Source: Rotaria sp. Silwood1
Lineage: Eukaryota > Rotifera > Eurotatoria > Philodinida > Philodinidae
Length of the DNA stretch: 64,000 nucleotides
Assembly (NCBI GenBank): GCA_905250075.1
Contig: CAJNOP010000526.1
Coordinates: 85,330 to 149,329 of the forward strand
Direction of reading: 5' to 3'
The notes under the pieces are model-generated. The model did no database searches, was not told where the DNA came from, and was given only the letters and a program-made list of their open reading frames with translations. Shown one piece after another: positions 11,290 to 22,629 of this stretch (the stretch's first letter is position 1; each line of letters opens with the position of its first letter). Position numbers and translations under genes: made by a program.

Positions 11290-12544
11290 TCGGGTTGGTG
11301 CAAAAGTCTCCGCCGATTTTTTTTGAAAGTCTTTTAAAGCCATCTAGCGCTACTATACAGGCGTGGTTTTCGCACATATGATACCGCCTGTGTAGTACTA
11401 TAATGTGATATTAACGAATGTCCGATTTTATTTACATTCCATATTAAAATATGTCAGAGATTTCTATTCATATTCGACATTGCATTTTGTATGAGTTCCA
11501 ACTGGGGAACAATGCAAGTGCTGCTGTGCACAATATATGTGCTGCATTTGGTGAAGGTGTTGTTGCTGATCGCACTTGTCGAGATTGGTTTAAAAGATTT
11601 CGGGAAGGTGATATGTCATTGGAAGACCGTCCAAGGTCTGGACGTCCTCTGGAAATTGATATTGAACAATTAAAAGTCCTGATCGAAGACAATCCACGAT
11701 TAACTACCAGTGAATTATCAGCTATGCTTCTATGCGATCACTCCACCATCGATCGGCATTTACCTGAAATTGGAAAAGTTAGTAAACTTGAAACATGGGT
11801 TTCACATCAACTAAGCTCGAACAATATACAGCAAAGAATCACCATATGCAATTCTTTGTTGTCAAAACGCAACCGACACAAGTTTCTTCAACAGATTGTC
11901 ACTGGTGATGAAAAGTGGGTCCTGTATGTCAACCATACACGCAAGCGTCAATGGGTCAATCCTGAAGATTTGCCTGAACCTGAACCAAAAAACGACCTGC
12001 ATCCGAAAAAAATGATGCTGTCGATCTGGTGGGATTTCGAAGGTATTATCTACTGGGAACTTCTACCACCTAATACCACGGTCGACTCGAAGCTTTACTG
12101 CAAACAACTGGAGAATTTGAAAATTGCACTACAAAGAAATCGTCCAGAAAGACGAAAAGTTCGATTGCTTCACGATAATGCAAAACCTCATATCTCAAAA
12201 GTTACTCGCCAGAAGCTGGAAGAATTAGGGAGGGAGGTCTTACCTCATCCACCATATTCACCAGATCTGGCACCTTCTGATTATCATCTGTTCCGGTCGC
12301 TCCGCAATCACCTGGTGAAAAAGCATTTTGATGATCGACTACATCGAAAATCGGACCTCGAGAGTTTCTTTTCGTCTTTATCAAAGAAATTCTTTGAAGA
12401 TGGCATTCTCGATTTGCCTAAAAGATGGGAGTATGTCATAGACAATAATGGTATATATGTTGTCGATTAGTGACATTTTGTTTCAATAAAATCATGAAAC
12501 ATTGAAAAGAAAAAAAATCGGCGGAGACTTTTGCACCAACCCGA
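11290..12544 (+). mobile_element. Complete mariner transposon with perfect TIRs and TA target duplication
   Basis: The 1255-bp element is bounded by TA at 11288-11289 and 12545-12546. Its terminal inverted repeats are 35 bp long, begin TCGGGTTGGTGCAAAAGTCT and are identical between the two ends. A single intact transposase gene lies between them, with an AATAAA at about 12485. Full-length structure, identical ends and an unbroken frame point to a recent, possibly active insertion. Confidence 0.97.
11451..12470 (+). CDS. Mariner transposase (D,D34D)
   Basis: Intact 339-residue frame, the usual length for the family. The N-terminal part (about residues 1-110) carries the helix-turn-helix DNA-binding region, including RDWFKRFREGDMSLEDRPRSG. 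The catalytic triad of the DDE/D domain is seen as TGDEKWV (first Asp), HDNAKPH (second Asp) and PSDYHLF (third Asp), with 34 residues between the second and third. PYSPDLAPSDYHLF is the mariner signature. The enzyme binds the TIRs and moves the element by cut-and-paste into TA sites in the nucleus. Codon use is less AT-biased than in host genes nearby, consistent with a recent arrival. Confidence 0.97.
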   Translation: MSEISIHIRHCILYEFQLGNNASAAVHNICAAFGEGVVADRTCRDWFKRFREGDMSLEDRPRSGRPLEIDIEQLKVLIEDNPRLTTSELSAMLLCDHSTIDRHLPEIGKVSKLETWVSHQLSSNNIQQRITICNSLLSKRNRHKFLQQIVTGDEKWVLYVNHTRKRQWVNPEDLPEPEPKNDLHPKKMMLSIWWDFEGIIYWELLPPNTTVDSKLYCKQLENLKIALQRNRPERRKVRLLHDNAKPHISKVTRQKLEELGREVLPHPPYSPDLAPSDYHLFRSLRNHLVKKHFDDRLHRKSDLESFFSSLSKKFFEDGILDLPKRWEYVIDNNGIYVVD

Positions 12545-12692
12545 TAGAAATGAAAACTAGTCAGTCCTTGAACATTTACGGATGTAGTTCCTTTTAACAA
12601 ATGTTAGACGTCATGTGCTCTTTTCCTCTTGTTTTCAATTCACTACTTTGTTATTGGTAGCTACGTACAGTATCATGCACTATATAAGAGGG

Positions 12693-13082
12693 ATTCCGGA
12701 ACTTCGCCAATTATTGGCGAAAATCCAGCGGTATATTGGCGATTTTCCAAGGAATATATTGGCGATGGTCCACTGAACTTTCGCCAATTGGCGAATATCC
12801 AGGGGGACGAATTAGCGAAAGTCGAATAGATTTTCATTAATGGAAGTGGAACATTCATATCGTAATTGATGTACGAGAACTATGCCTAGCATTATAAAAA
12901 TGTACCTCAAGTCATACAGTTAAGAATATAGTTGATATCAATCTCTCTAACCAATACTACCGTTCTACTTAAATTCGAGAAAGGTCATTAGAAGTTCGCC
13001 AATTGGCGAAAGTACAGAGGGTATATTGGCGAATGTTCACTGGACGTTCGCCAATAGCGAAAGTACAGTTTGCGAAGTTCCT
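12693..13082. repeat. Palindromic TTCGCCAATTGGCGAA repeat clusters
   Basis: Two clusters (12693-12825 and 12991-13082) consist of variants of the 16-bp perfect palindrome TTCGCCAATTGGCGAA, linked by conserved spacers such as AGTACAGAGGGTATATTGGCG and TGTTCACTGGACG. The flanks GGAACTTCG and CGAAGTTCC are themselves inverted. No coding capacity is seen. It may be a fold-back element or a short satellite; I do not recognise the family. Confidence 0.75.
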
Positions 13083-13173
13083 ATTAGAGAACGTCTGGTA
13101 ACCCATATAAGATAATATCATGACTCTTATTTTCTATTCGTCTATGATGCTTCCCGCTCGACAGCAGAAAAAA

Positions 13174-13260
13174 GTGGATGTAGACATGATTCAACAGGAT
13201 ACCAACATACACATCCAAATCCACATCAACACCAATCCACACGCACTTGCGCATCCCACA
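13174..13260. repeat. Telomere-like inverted repeat, copy 4
   Basis: A short G arm (GTGGATGTAGACATG) is followed by a long C-rich arm (CACATCCAAATCCACATCAA and onward to CATCCCACA). Confidence 0.55.
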
Positions 13261-13537
13261 AAAGATGAAGAGAACGAGACATTGATCACCTTTATTCGAT
13301 GCAACCAAAAAAAAAAGTTTTTTTCTTCTCTCTTAATATTTCACTCGATTGCGAGGACAGTTTCGATCATTACAACTGATGCTATTGCTGTGATTTAATT
13401 CATCATATTCTCTGTAAACTTAGAAACCATTAACAAAATTATAAATTTATCTTCTCCACTGCGTAACAGCTCTATGGAAAATGTTCCAATGATATTCGAT
13501 TTTGTTGTGCAACAAAATCTAAATTATAATCAACTAG

Positions 13538-14634
13538 CGAGAACCCGTGCATACTGCACGGCTGTTTTGTCCTTTAACGCATGACCTCAGACATTTAACT
13601 TTTCATCCGGTAAAATACATACAGACACTCTATATTATGTATATAGACAGATAGTCCTACGGCCTCATAATCTCATATCGCACATATGTTTATAGGCAAT
13701 GTAGCCTTCGACGTTATAGCCTTATATTCCTTGCAGCCTTATCTCCCTATTGCCTTACTCACTTCAGGGCCTATCGGTATCACAATATAATAGCCCTTTA
13801 TGACCAATCAGTATTCCGCTAGGATAGCCCTTGAGGACCTATTGGTACCCCCTTAGGATAGCCTTTGGGGACCTATAGGTACCCCCCATAGGATAGTCCT
13901 GCAGGACGTATGGGTACCCCCATAGGATAGCCCTTGAGAACTTATGGGTACCCTTGCGGATAGCCCTGAGGACCTATGGGTACCTTCTTAGGATAGCCCT
14001 TGAGGACCTATAGGTACCCCCATAGGATAGCCCTTGGGGACCTATAGGTACCCCATAGGATAGCACTTCAGCCCTATGAGTATCCCCATAGGAGAGCCGT
14101 GGAGGACCTATGGGTACCCTTATAGGAAAGCCCTGGAGGGCGTATGGGTACCCTCTTTGTATAGCCCTGGAGGACGTATGGGTACCCTTTTAGGATAGCC
14201 CTTGAGGACCTATACGTACCCCCATAGGATAGGCCCTGGAGGACCTATGGGTACCCCATAGGATAGTTCTGGAGGATCTATGGGTACCCTCTTAGGATAG
14301 CCCTGAAGGACCTATGGGTCCCTCATAGATAGCCCTGGAGGACCTCTGGGTCCCCCATAGGATAGGCCTTGGGGACCTATGGGTACCCTCATAGAATAGC
14401 CCTTGAGGATCTATAGGTACCCCCATAGGATAGCCCTTGAGAACTTATGGGTATCCCCGTAGGATAGCCCTGTAGGACCTATGGGTACCCTCTTAGGATA
14501 GCCCTTGAGAATCTATAAGTACCCCATAAAATAGCCCTGGAGATCTCTCCCTTAGAGTCTTATTTGACCTTTGACCTTTGACCCGGCGCAGAGAAACAGA
14601 CAGACACACACACTGAACATTATATATATAGATT
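13538..14634. mobile_element. Probable non-autonomous element with minisatellite core (HINE/Helentron-like layout)
   Basis: The left flank holds a short stem-forming motif, CCCGTGCATACTGCACGG. The right flank has TTTGACCTTTGACCTTTGAC followed by CAGACAGACACACACAC and a TATATATATAG end. Between them lies a tandem array. An organisation of end motif, central minisatellite and terminal motif is typical of Helentron-associated non-autonomous elements and of bivalve 'pearl' elements. No transposase is present and the exact ends are not proven. Confidence 0.5.
13790..14545. repeat. Minisatellite, ~35-bp unit, about 20 copies
   Basis: Degenerate tandem units have the form GGATAGCCCTTGAGGACCTA then TGGGTACCCCCATA. 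Each carries the palindromic core GGGTACCC or a variant. Copies differ by 1-6 substitutions and small indels, so the array is not newly expanded. It is much more GC-rich than its surroundings. Confidence 0.92.
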
Positions 14635-14758
14635 TTGGAAATTTTAATTGGGCAAAATCTATTAAATCGATAATAATCGAAACATTTTTCACTCAAACAA
14701 CAAACTCAATACATAATAAGTTTTACTTTAAACGCAGCAGGGCGTGGACCTTCTCTTC

Positions 14759-14821
14759 ATTGACAGCCCACGCTCACACCCACATCCCACAACCCACCAC
14801 CCACTCACATCCACACTCAGG
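14759..14821. repeat. Telomere-like C-rich tract, copy 5
   Basis: A C-rich arm only (CTCACACCCACATCCCACAA and continuing CCACCCACTCACATCC). No G-rich partner lies within 100 nt on the left. Confidence 0.6.
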
Positions 14822-15687
14822 AGAAATGATTAAGGTGGTACATGTCTCGAGCACTATCTGAGCTTGGATCTTCTCTATGACAATACTCACTCCCACCCTC
14901 CGAATCAATATGTCTTCTATCTAAAATCATCACAGGCATGACTATTTTTTTCTTGTTATTCATCGAAAGAAATCAGTATTGACCTTTTTGAATTTTGATA
15001 TGGTTGTTTTTCTTTTTTACGTCACGTTTGATGTTTTTTTGACAAAATTTTGCCGTCCTGCTTAAAAGATAGTAGTAAGCAATATTGATGTTAAATGCAA
15101 GAAAAGCGCATACGTGAAAATTTTGTTTTTCTCTACTGTATTGCATGCGTCCTAATCATTACTCAGATTTTTTTTCCTGTTCGTATAGTTATCGTTGTAA
15201 GATGCGAGCGACGTGTTTTTGCCAAAAGAAGCACGTGTGCAAGGAAGAAAAAAACATCAATAATCAAAACATTAAGAGTATGGAAGTGGAGGCTTTTATG
15301 TGTGCAGTATGAGCGAAGTTTTGTGAAATTTCTCTATTTTGTATGCAGTCATCAACTTACGACAACAAGAATCATTATTTATACAATGTCGTCATCTGAA
15401 GCATATTCGTCTTAAAAGAATAATATTCCTGGTTCTTCCGAAACGCACTATCTAACTTTTTGAGTGGCTACATCAAGTTGCAGTATGACTGTTCTTTACT
15501 AAGCAGCAAACGACATGACTACTAATGGAACAAATTCAGGTAACCCATCTGTTTTTCTCAATTTAAATCCATTGACTAGAAAAACGCAACATTGTAGAAT
15601 GTTCGTGATGCCATGATGATTGTTTTGGGTGTAAATATAAGCATGATTCACACTCTCGGTTAGTATTAGACAGATACAGAACTTTCT
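14822..15687. other. Intergenic, nothing recognised
   Basis: Contains a 106-codon frame at 15095-15415 rich in Arg, Ile and Val with no family signature and biased by a basic, T-rich context. I regard it as chance. Confidence 0.4.
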
Positions 15688-16472
15688 GCTCTACAAAATG
15701 ATGTTACTTTTGTTCAAAAAATATTGATCTTTTAAGTTTTTAAAAGTCAATCTAAGAAAAGTTCAAAGTTTTGTACGGTATGATCATATCGAAAAACATT
15801 TCAAGCGGCAAATTTTGATTTTACTAAGTAATCAAGAGTCACTTTCAACTAATAATTGATAGAAATAAACATTGAATGAGATTGGTTGTAGTGGCTCATT
15901 TGAACGTTTGAATCAAAAATTTAATGTTTGACCAAAGGAATAATGACGAAGATCAAAATACATATTTTATTCGCCGAATACAAAAGGTCCATACCTTAGT
16001 AGGCTAAAATGATTGTTATCTCAAGATCAAATATACAATGGTTTATTAGACATAGGTTTAGATGAGAATCTTCTGTTAAAAGTATCGTTCTAGAAGTTAC
16101 AGTAGAACAACAAAAGATTATTGTTTGGAAATTGAATAAGGAAAAATATCAATAAAGAAATGGCAAGAAAAAATTTGAAGTCGTTGATAGATAAAGGATG
16201 TATTTTGGCCTTCGTCATTATTTCTTTGGTCAAACATCAAATTTTTGATCCAAACGTTCAAATGGACCACTACAACCAATCTCATTCAATATTTATTTCT
16301 ATCAATTATTAGTTGAAAGTGACACTTAATTATTTAGTAAAATCAAAATTTGCCAATTGAAATTTTTTTCAATATGATAATACCGTACAAAATGGTGAGC
16401 TTTTCTGAGTCTGATTTTTCAACCCTAAAAGACCAATATTTTTTGAACAAAAGCAACATCATTTTGTAGAGC
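15688..16472. mobile_element. Fold-back element with ~280-bp arms
   Basis: The left arm (about 15688-15965) starts GCTCTACAAAATGATGTTAC. Its inverted copy (about 16196-16472) ends ATCATTTTGTAGAGC. The arms match over nearly their full length with scattered mismatches and flank a spacer of about 230 nt. No coding capacity is visible. A non-autonomous fold-back DNA transposon is likely; superfamily and target duplication were not identified. Confidence 0.7.
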
Positions 16473-16517
16473 AGATATCTCTTTATCTATTGAATATTAA
16501 ATAAGTCTTTTAGAATA

Positions 16518-17501
16518 CTCAGGGTAATCCAAAAGTTCTGTCGTCATTATCTTTTTTTTCTTATAGAAAGCTTGAAAAATTTTCGTTTTTGATGAACAGA
16601 TAGAGCGTCTTTCGTTCTATGTTTCTATGCTATTTGATTATTATTCAACTAATATCATAATAATAAAATTTCGATAAGAACTGTTTTTATTGAAAACTAG
16701 CTGGTGGCATTAGATCTTAACGGGTCGGGCACTTTTGCATTTCACTTTATTATCACTTAATACGTTATATTAAAAAAAAAGAAAATATACCACAAGATGC
16801 AGCTTGAAAAGCTCTACAATTTACATAAGATCACTTATTTTATAGTTGCACTTTTTGTTTTCAAAATGAACAAAACTCTGAGCGTGCAAATTTCGACGCT
16901 CTGCAAACGAAAGTTTTTTTTGGTAAAAAACGACTTCGTTTTTTCTTATCTCATCTTTTTATTACCTAATATGTTTTATTAAAAAAACAAAATACTCTAC
17001 AAGATGCAGCATGAAAAGCTCTATAACTTACAAAGAACAATCATAAAAAGATGAGATAGGAAAAAACGAAATTGTCTTTTATCAAAAAGAAATTTCTTTT
17101 GCGCAGCGTCGAAATTTGCACGCTCAGAGTTCTGTCCATTTTGAAAACAAAAAGTGCAACTATAAAATAAGTGATCTTATGTAATTTGTAGAGCTTTTCA
17201 CGCTGCATCTTATGGTATATTTTGCTTTTTAATATAACGTATTAAGTGATGATAAAATGAAATACAAAAGTGTCCCATCTTTTATGCCACACCTGTTATG
17301 ATCTAATATACCACCAGCTAGCGTTCAAAAAAAAACAGTTCTTATTGAAATTTTATTATTATGATATTAGTTGAATAATGATCAAATAGCATAGAAAAAT
17401 AGAACGAAAGACGTTCTATCTGTTCATAAAAAAAGAAAATTTTTTTAAGCTTTCTATAAGAAAATAAGATAATGACGCCAGAACGTTTGGATAACCCTAA
17501 G
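16518..17501. mobile_element. Mariner-type palindromic MITE (984 bp) with TA duplications
   Basis: The element is almost wholly palindromic, with arms of over 400 bp. Its ends are CTCAGGGTAATCCAAAAGTT on the left and the inverted CTTAGGGTTATCCAAACGTT on the right, flanked by TA at 16516-16517 and 17502-17503. The TA duplication and the 'GG-CCAAAAGT' style end place it with Tc1/mariner elements. It encodes no transposase. The arms differ at several percent of positions, so it is older than the mariner at 11290. Confidence 0.85.
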
Positions 17502-17579
17502 TAAATGAGACTAAGGAAGATAAAATGAGAGGGCAAACGTGGTTCATTTAATCTGGACTATCCGTTTTATATAAGAATT

Positions 17580-17895
17580 GTTTAAGGAAGTAGTAATAAG
17601 CTGTTCACATCAGCTTCAGTTGAATTTGAATTTCGTAACATTTCAAGTTCAATGAGTTTGTCAATCGTAGTTTTCACTGCTTTCTCCTTTTGAATGTTAG
17701 TGTATAGATCTCGTGTGTCGAGACTTGCTAACTTTTCGTCATCAACAGTAGATAATTCTAAAATTTCATTAACGAATTTAAATGTATTGTATGCGACACC
17801 TCGTAATGTTGATCATAAGTCTTTAATAATCTTGAGGATAAACTGATACTCGTAAGGTGCTGGTATTTCTAAAGACACCTATCAGAAAAAGTCAA
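17580..17895 (-). pseudogene. Penelope-like reverse transcriptase fragment
   Basis: The minus-strand frame reads IPAPYEYQFILKIIKDL, then a stop, then VAYNTFKFVNEILELSTVDD and LASLDTRDLYTNIQKEKAV. The last motif matches the 'SFDVxSLYTNIP' block of the Penelope-like RT palm domain. In bdelloids, Penelope-like elements of the Athena type are endonuclease-deficient and associated with telomeres. Only about 100 codons remain, without the YADD-type active site. The identification is by motif alone. Confidence 0.5.
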
Positions 17896-19379
17896 TTTTG
17901 TTCCAGTTTATCGATTTTATGTTTTATAGCTCATTAGATAGAACAAAGTGTCAACTCTCAAATGCATTATGGTTTATTGATTTTATGACGAGGTTTAAGG
18001 ATATTACATAGGTTTTTTTGAAGTTCCATACAGGAAAATACTATTGTCTTCTGAAAAATTTTGGCTTTTACGTTTTCATGTACCTTAGAATTCTTCGTCA
18101 TTTTGAACACTAGACAGCTCGACTTGGTGTCAAAATGAAGGTAAAAGTTAGCTTTACAAATTAACAAAGCTCGATCTTTCGATTTCTCCATTAATATTTA
18201 TTAAAAAAGTAACCGTTCTGGATCTACCCACACTTAGCTATTCCATATTTCGTCTGAGGAGTTTTCTAGGAACACAAGCTGGAGAAGAAAGTCGAAAAAT
18301 CGGGCCCTATTTAGTTAGAATTAATTTTTACCTTGATTTTGACACCGACTCGAACTTTCTAGCATTTGGAAAGATGGAGAAATTTGGGACGCACGGAATT
18401 CTAAATTTTGACCCACATTCTCTCTTTTTCATGTTGTTCGATGATATAATGGATGTAAAGACAAATATAAATAGCGTTATCGATCGTAGCATATCTTGTA
18501 TAAGGATAACTTGATGTACAAGGCTAAGAACTTCGATTGACATCTAATGTATTCAGGCTTCACCTCAGTTTTTATTAAAAATAGGAAGGCTAAATAAAAA
18601 CAAATTGTTTTATGTTTTTTCTTAAAATTGATTTTTCAGTAATGATCGAACTGCGAACAAATTTTTTTCAATATACTTCAACCTAGAGAGCTGTATATTT
18701 TTTTCATCGATAGATACGTGCGTAGTCTTTCAGATGAGGGAGCAGAATTTTCTAATTGGTCGTCAGCGCTAGAAAACCTACAGATTTTTCAGAAAAAGAA
18801 TGCTCAAGATTTTCATATTTTTTAGATTTGGATGATCTTAAAAATGCAATCAAATAAAATTTTAAAAAACCCTATTCCTCATGCTAAGCAGTAATGCGTT
18901 CTCTTTCAAATAAAAGCAACCTGAGATCTGCAACTGGAAGTATATCAGAAAAAACCTTGTATGCGTAAAAAACCCTGTTTTGCAACTTGGTCCCTGGATA
19001 TCTCTTGAATGGTAAGGTATGGAGGTGTGAACTTTTTTACTTATGTACTTCCATGAGCCCAACATCTATGCAAAGCTTCATTAATATATGATGTACCCGG
19101 TCGAAGTAAGATTTTTAGAGGAGTCCCTTGAGCATGTGATGATCCGCATTGATATATTTGCTGTATGCAATTTGAGTTGACCCAGAATTTTGGATAGGTC
19201 GTCTACTGATGTTTATTCTTACTGTTTTGCATATGTAATTTTATTTTGTTTTAGAAATGCTTCTGCTTCCATTTTTATTCCTTCTTTGACCCTTAGAACC
19301 AAATGTCCTTCGCGAGATGCATTACAATAACTGTTATAAAAATCATCATAAAACAATTTACGCGAAGATTAATAGGATA
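17896..19379. other. Intergenic, nothing recognised
   Basis: AT-rich spacer; open frames are short and lack signatures. Confidence 0.5.
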
Positions 19380-19466
19380 GGTGTGGGTGGATGTTTGGGC
19401 GCATGTGAGTAAACAAGACATTCACATCCACATACACTACACCCACATCCACATAAATACAACGTA
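19380..19466. repeat. Telomere-like inverted repeat, copy 6
   Basis: The G arm AGGTGTGGGTGGATGTTTGG is followed by a C arm with TTCACATCCACATACACTAC and ACCCACATCCACAT. Confidence 0.75.
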
Positions 19467-19733
19467 AATTTTTAATCGATTTGCTCGTGAATTAAAACAT
19501 CGTAAAGAAAATGTTTCTTAGAGAGGACATTCGGTCTTAACGAGCTGCAATATGCTAACAACATCTGCATACTCTAAGACTTGTTGAAGTACTACGTGAG
19601 TGACTTTTTTTGGTTATTGTTGATCCTACTAAGGATTTTCACAAGATGGAAATCAGAAAAGGGCTACCAACTCCTTCTCTTCCCCAATCGTTGAAAATTT
19701 TCTATGATCCTCGGATTTTTTGCGTGTAATTAT

Positions 19734-19774
19734 GGGTGTGAGTCATGCTAACATAGACATCCACACTTCACTCA
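19734..19774. repeat. Telomere-like inverted repeat, copy 7 (short)
   Basis: GGGTGTGAGTCATG is followed by CATCCACACTTCACTC. Confidence 0.55.
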
Positions 19775-22558
19775 TAGAACATAGATGATAAAGGATTGTG
19801 ACCGACTGAAGAAGTAAACCTAGGGTTTTGTTGGAAATCTAGTATAACGCATGGTCTGTGATCATTTCTCGCTTCGATAAACACAAATTTTCCATTCATA
19901 TTATGCCTATCTTTTAACGACAGGATGTCCATGTGATATGAGTTTATGAAATTCTGTTCACTAGAGAATTACTTCACTTTCGCCATTCAAATAAGAGAAA
20001 GATAGTTTCATATGTATACTCTTCACTTTTATCATTTTGATTTCAATCGTATCAATGCCTTTCCACCTTACTCATAGTGATTTGTGGATATAGGGTATCG
20101 TCGTCATTGCGCTCTAAAAAGATCCGTATCCAATAAAATCCAACCCCATTCAGAAATACTTTCGGAAATCCTTGGAGGCTTGAGAAAAGGTGTCCAACCT
20201 CTTGTAGTGTTTTCGAAATTACCCATTTGGTTTCTGAAAGTTCAGAAACAGATAGGTTTTGAAAATATCGTTGTGAATATTCCAGAATTATTCGCAAATA
20301 CTCTTATGATACTGTCAAAAACGTATTAATATTTTCGACGGTCGTGTAGATATCTTAGAGAATCAATATTGCCGAAAACAATCATTTGGAACCCGAAGGT
20401 ATATTCGAAGGTACTTTTCGATGTCTTAATTAATTTATTGAGATTCAAAGAGTTTATGAACTTCCTGAATCTTTCAAACAAGCATAACGGAACATCTTAA
20501 CTGGCTTCCGAGTAGTTTTTGACACCTTTTAAGATTTCCAGGATTTCAATGGGCGTCAAAACAATGATCATACAAAAAAAATCCTAGAATGAAGTTTCAT
20601 CAAAAGTTGTCGAGCTTCAGAAATCTGAATCTATAAGTAGTCTTCCGTGAATCCTAAACTCGAAAACTTTGAGAAAACATCTTTAGAATTGATTTATCCT
20701 ATCTAGGAGATCTTCGATCAAACATTCTGAAACATTGCAATTTTCGAACGATATTCTTCCTCAATATAAAAATTAAAGTCACAAATTTTTTGCTACCATT
20801 ACTTGCCAACGAAACTGTAACTGACTTACCCGAATTTAATACAGCGATGAATAAATCTGTTCATTATGATTATCAAAAGTTGAATAGATTGAGAATTCCA
20901 GAAGCTTTTGTTATTAAAATTGTAGTCGATGTGTTCATAAAAATGAAAGAATTTGAATTTTAAAGCAGACGAAAAATTTCCATTTTCCAGATCGATAATG
21001 AATCAATTGTCAGTAATATTGCAAAAAAATAGTCCATTTTTACTTAGATCTAGGTGAAAGTCGAATACAAGTTAACAGTGAATAATATTTATTTTTACAA
21101 TAACCACAAAACTTCTTTTTGTACCTTTAGATCTTGATCGATGACAAATAAACAGTAAATAATATTGAAAACTGGCAAAACTACTTCCTTGCATATTTAG
21201 GTTTAGATCGACAGCTAAGCATTCGGGAGATACTTCATCAAAATTAAAATTAATGCTTCCTATGTTTAGCTCCAGATAAATAGCAATTCAACCATGAATA
21301 ATTTTATCAAGAGCTAACCATTTCTTTCTTGTTATACTTTACATTCAAATTGAGAACGAATTAGGATTAAGTAATTTCCGGAAACATAATTCATATTCTT
21401 TTTTGTTTAGATTTAGAACAATAACCAACGTGATGAAAAATGGCTTTAGAAATATTACATCGATTTCTTTTCTTGTACAATCATTCTGATCGAAGTATTT
21501 CAAATTGAGTGTTAAAGTGACACCTTCAATAGATTGGTTATAACGTCTTTCAGGGTTTTGAAGCATTTTTAATTCGTTTGCAGGATTAGTAATCGATAAA
21601 TTCTTATAGCTGTCTTTTACAGAATTTTTGAGAACTCCAAAATAGATCTATAACAACCCCAGCTCTGTTTCTTGGCTTGGAGCTAGAGCTACTGATCAGT
21701 ACTTTTCGAATCAGCTTTTGAATAACCTTTCAAGGGATATTCTAGGAAGTTCCCATAACTCTACAAGAACTGTCTCGAGTAGGAGTGTACAGTCCACCAC
21801 AAGGAGCGTTCATATAAGCGTGAGCCTTTCTTCTACCCGTTGAATACACGAGATACTGATTATAATCAACCTACCTAGAAATGCCAATATCAAATCTAGA
21901 CGTACAATTGGAGGAATTAGGGTCAGTTACAGATAAGAAGTTTCCCTACAACACACAGCTGTTTTACCACTTACTGCTCACACATTAGAAAGAGAAATCT
22001 GGATTTGACTTTTTCACGAAAGAAGGAATGTTATAGGGAAATAAATGTTTTTCATAAAGTCTGACCGAAAGTTATTAGGATCCTAAAATCCAAATCTGCC
22101 ATTAGTTTTTCAAAATTCCGTATTTGTTCTTCCTGAATAAAAAACGCTTTTCCGTTGGAAACAGCAACTTTTCATGAATTTTGACCATACTGCTTCAGAG
22201 CATAGCTTCCAACACCAACAATGAAATACATAATGCTGAGAAACTAACTAAAAAATGACACTCTTTGACTTCGATTACGTTTGATCAAACGTTATAAAAT
22301 ATCATTATTTTCGTAAAAAACCACTTCTTTCGTGACAAGATGAAATTCACCGTGCTCCTTCTGATGTTTGAGCATTAAGTAGAAAAGCAGCTGTGTCATT
22401 GTGGCATTGTCTACTCGTAACTGCTCCTAATTCCTTGGAATTCTACGTCTGGATTTAGCATTGTCACATTCTAAGTGTTATGATTATAATTAGTATCTCG
22501 CATATTTAACTCAAGAAAAAACGCTCACGCTCATGTGAGCTTTCCTAGGCGTAAGCTG
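19775..22558. other. Gene-free, degenerate repeat sequence
   Basis: No supported gene. From about 21035 to 21440, a motif with TTTAGATCTTGATCGA and ATAAACAGT-like flanks recurs roughly every 90-110 nt in degenerate form, suggesting an old tandem or nested repeat. The balanced 81-codon frames around 20052-20329 are antisense to each other and have no signature. Confidence 0.35.
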
Positions 22559-22629
22559 TAGGGTGTGAGTGTCGGTGTGGACGTGGAATGTAAGTGATAA
22601 TCTTCCATCTACACAAACATCCACATCCT
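22559..22629. repeat. Telomere-like inverted repeat, copy 8
   Basis: The G arm GGGTGTGAGTGTCGGTGTGG is followed by a C arm with CATCTACACAAACATCCACA. Confidence 0.7.

Noticed and set aside
15095-15415. 106-codon frame suggesting a basic protein
   Set aside because: No family signature, composition follows the local T-rich and A-rich sequence, and no splice or start context supports it.
20052-20329. 81-codon frames on both strands
   Set aside because: They overlap antisense, have no motif, and lie in degenerate repeat-like sequence.
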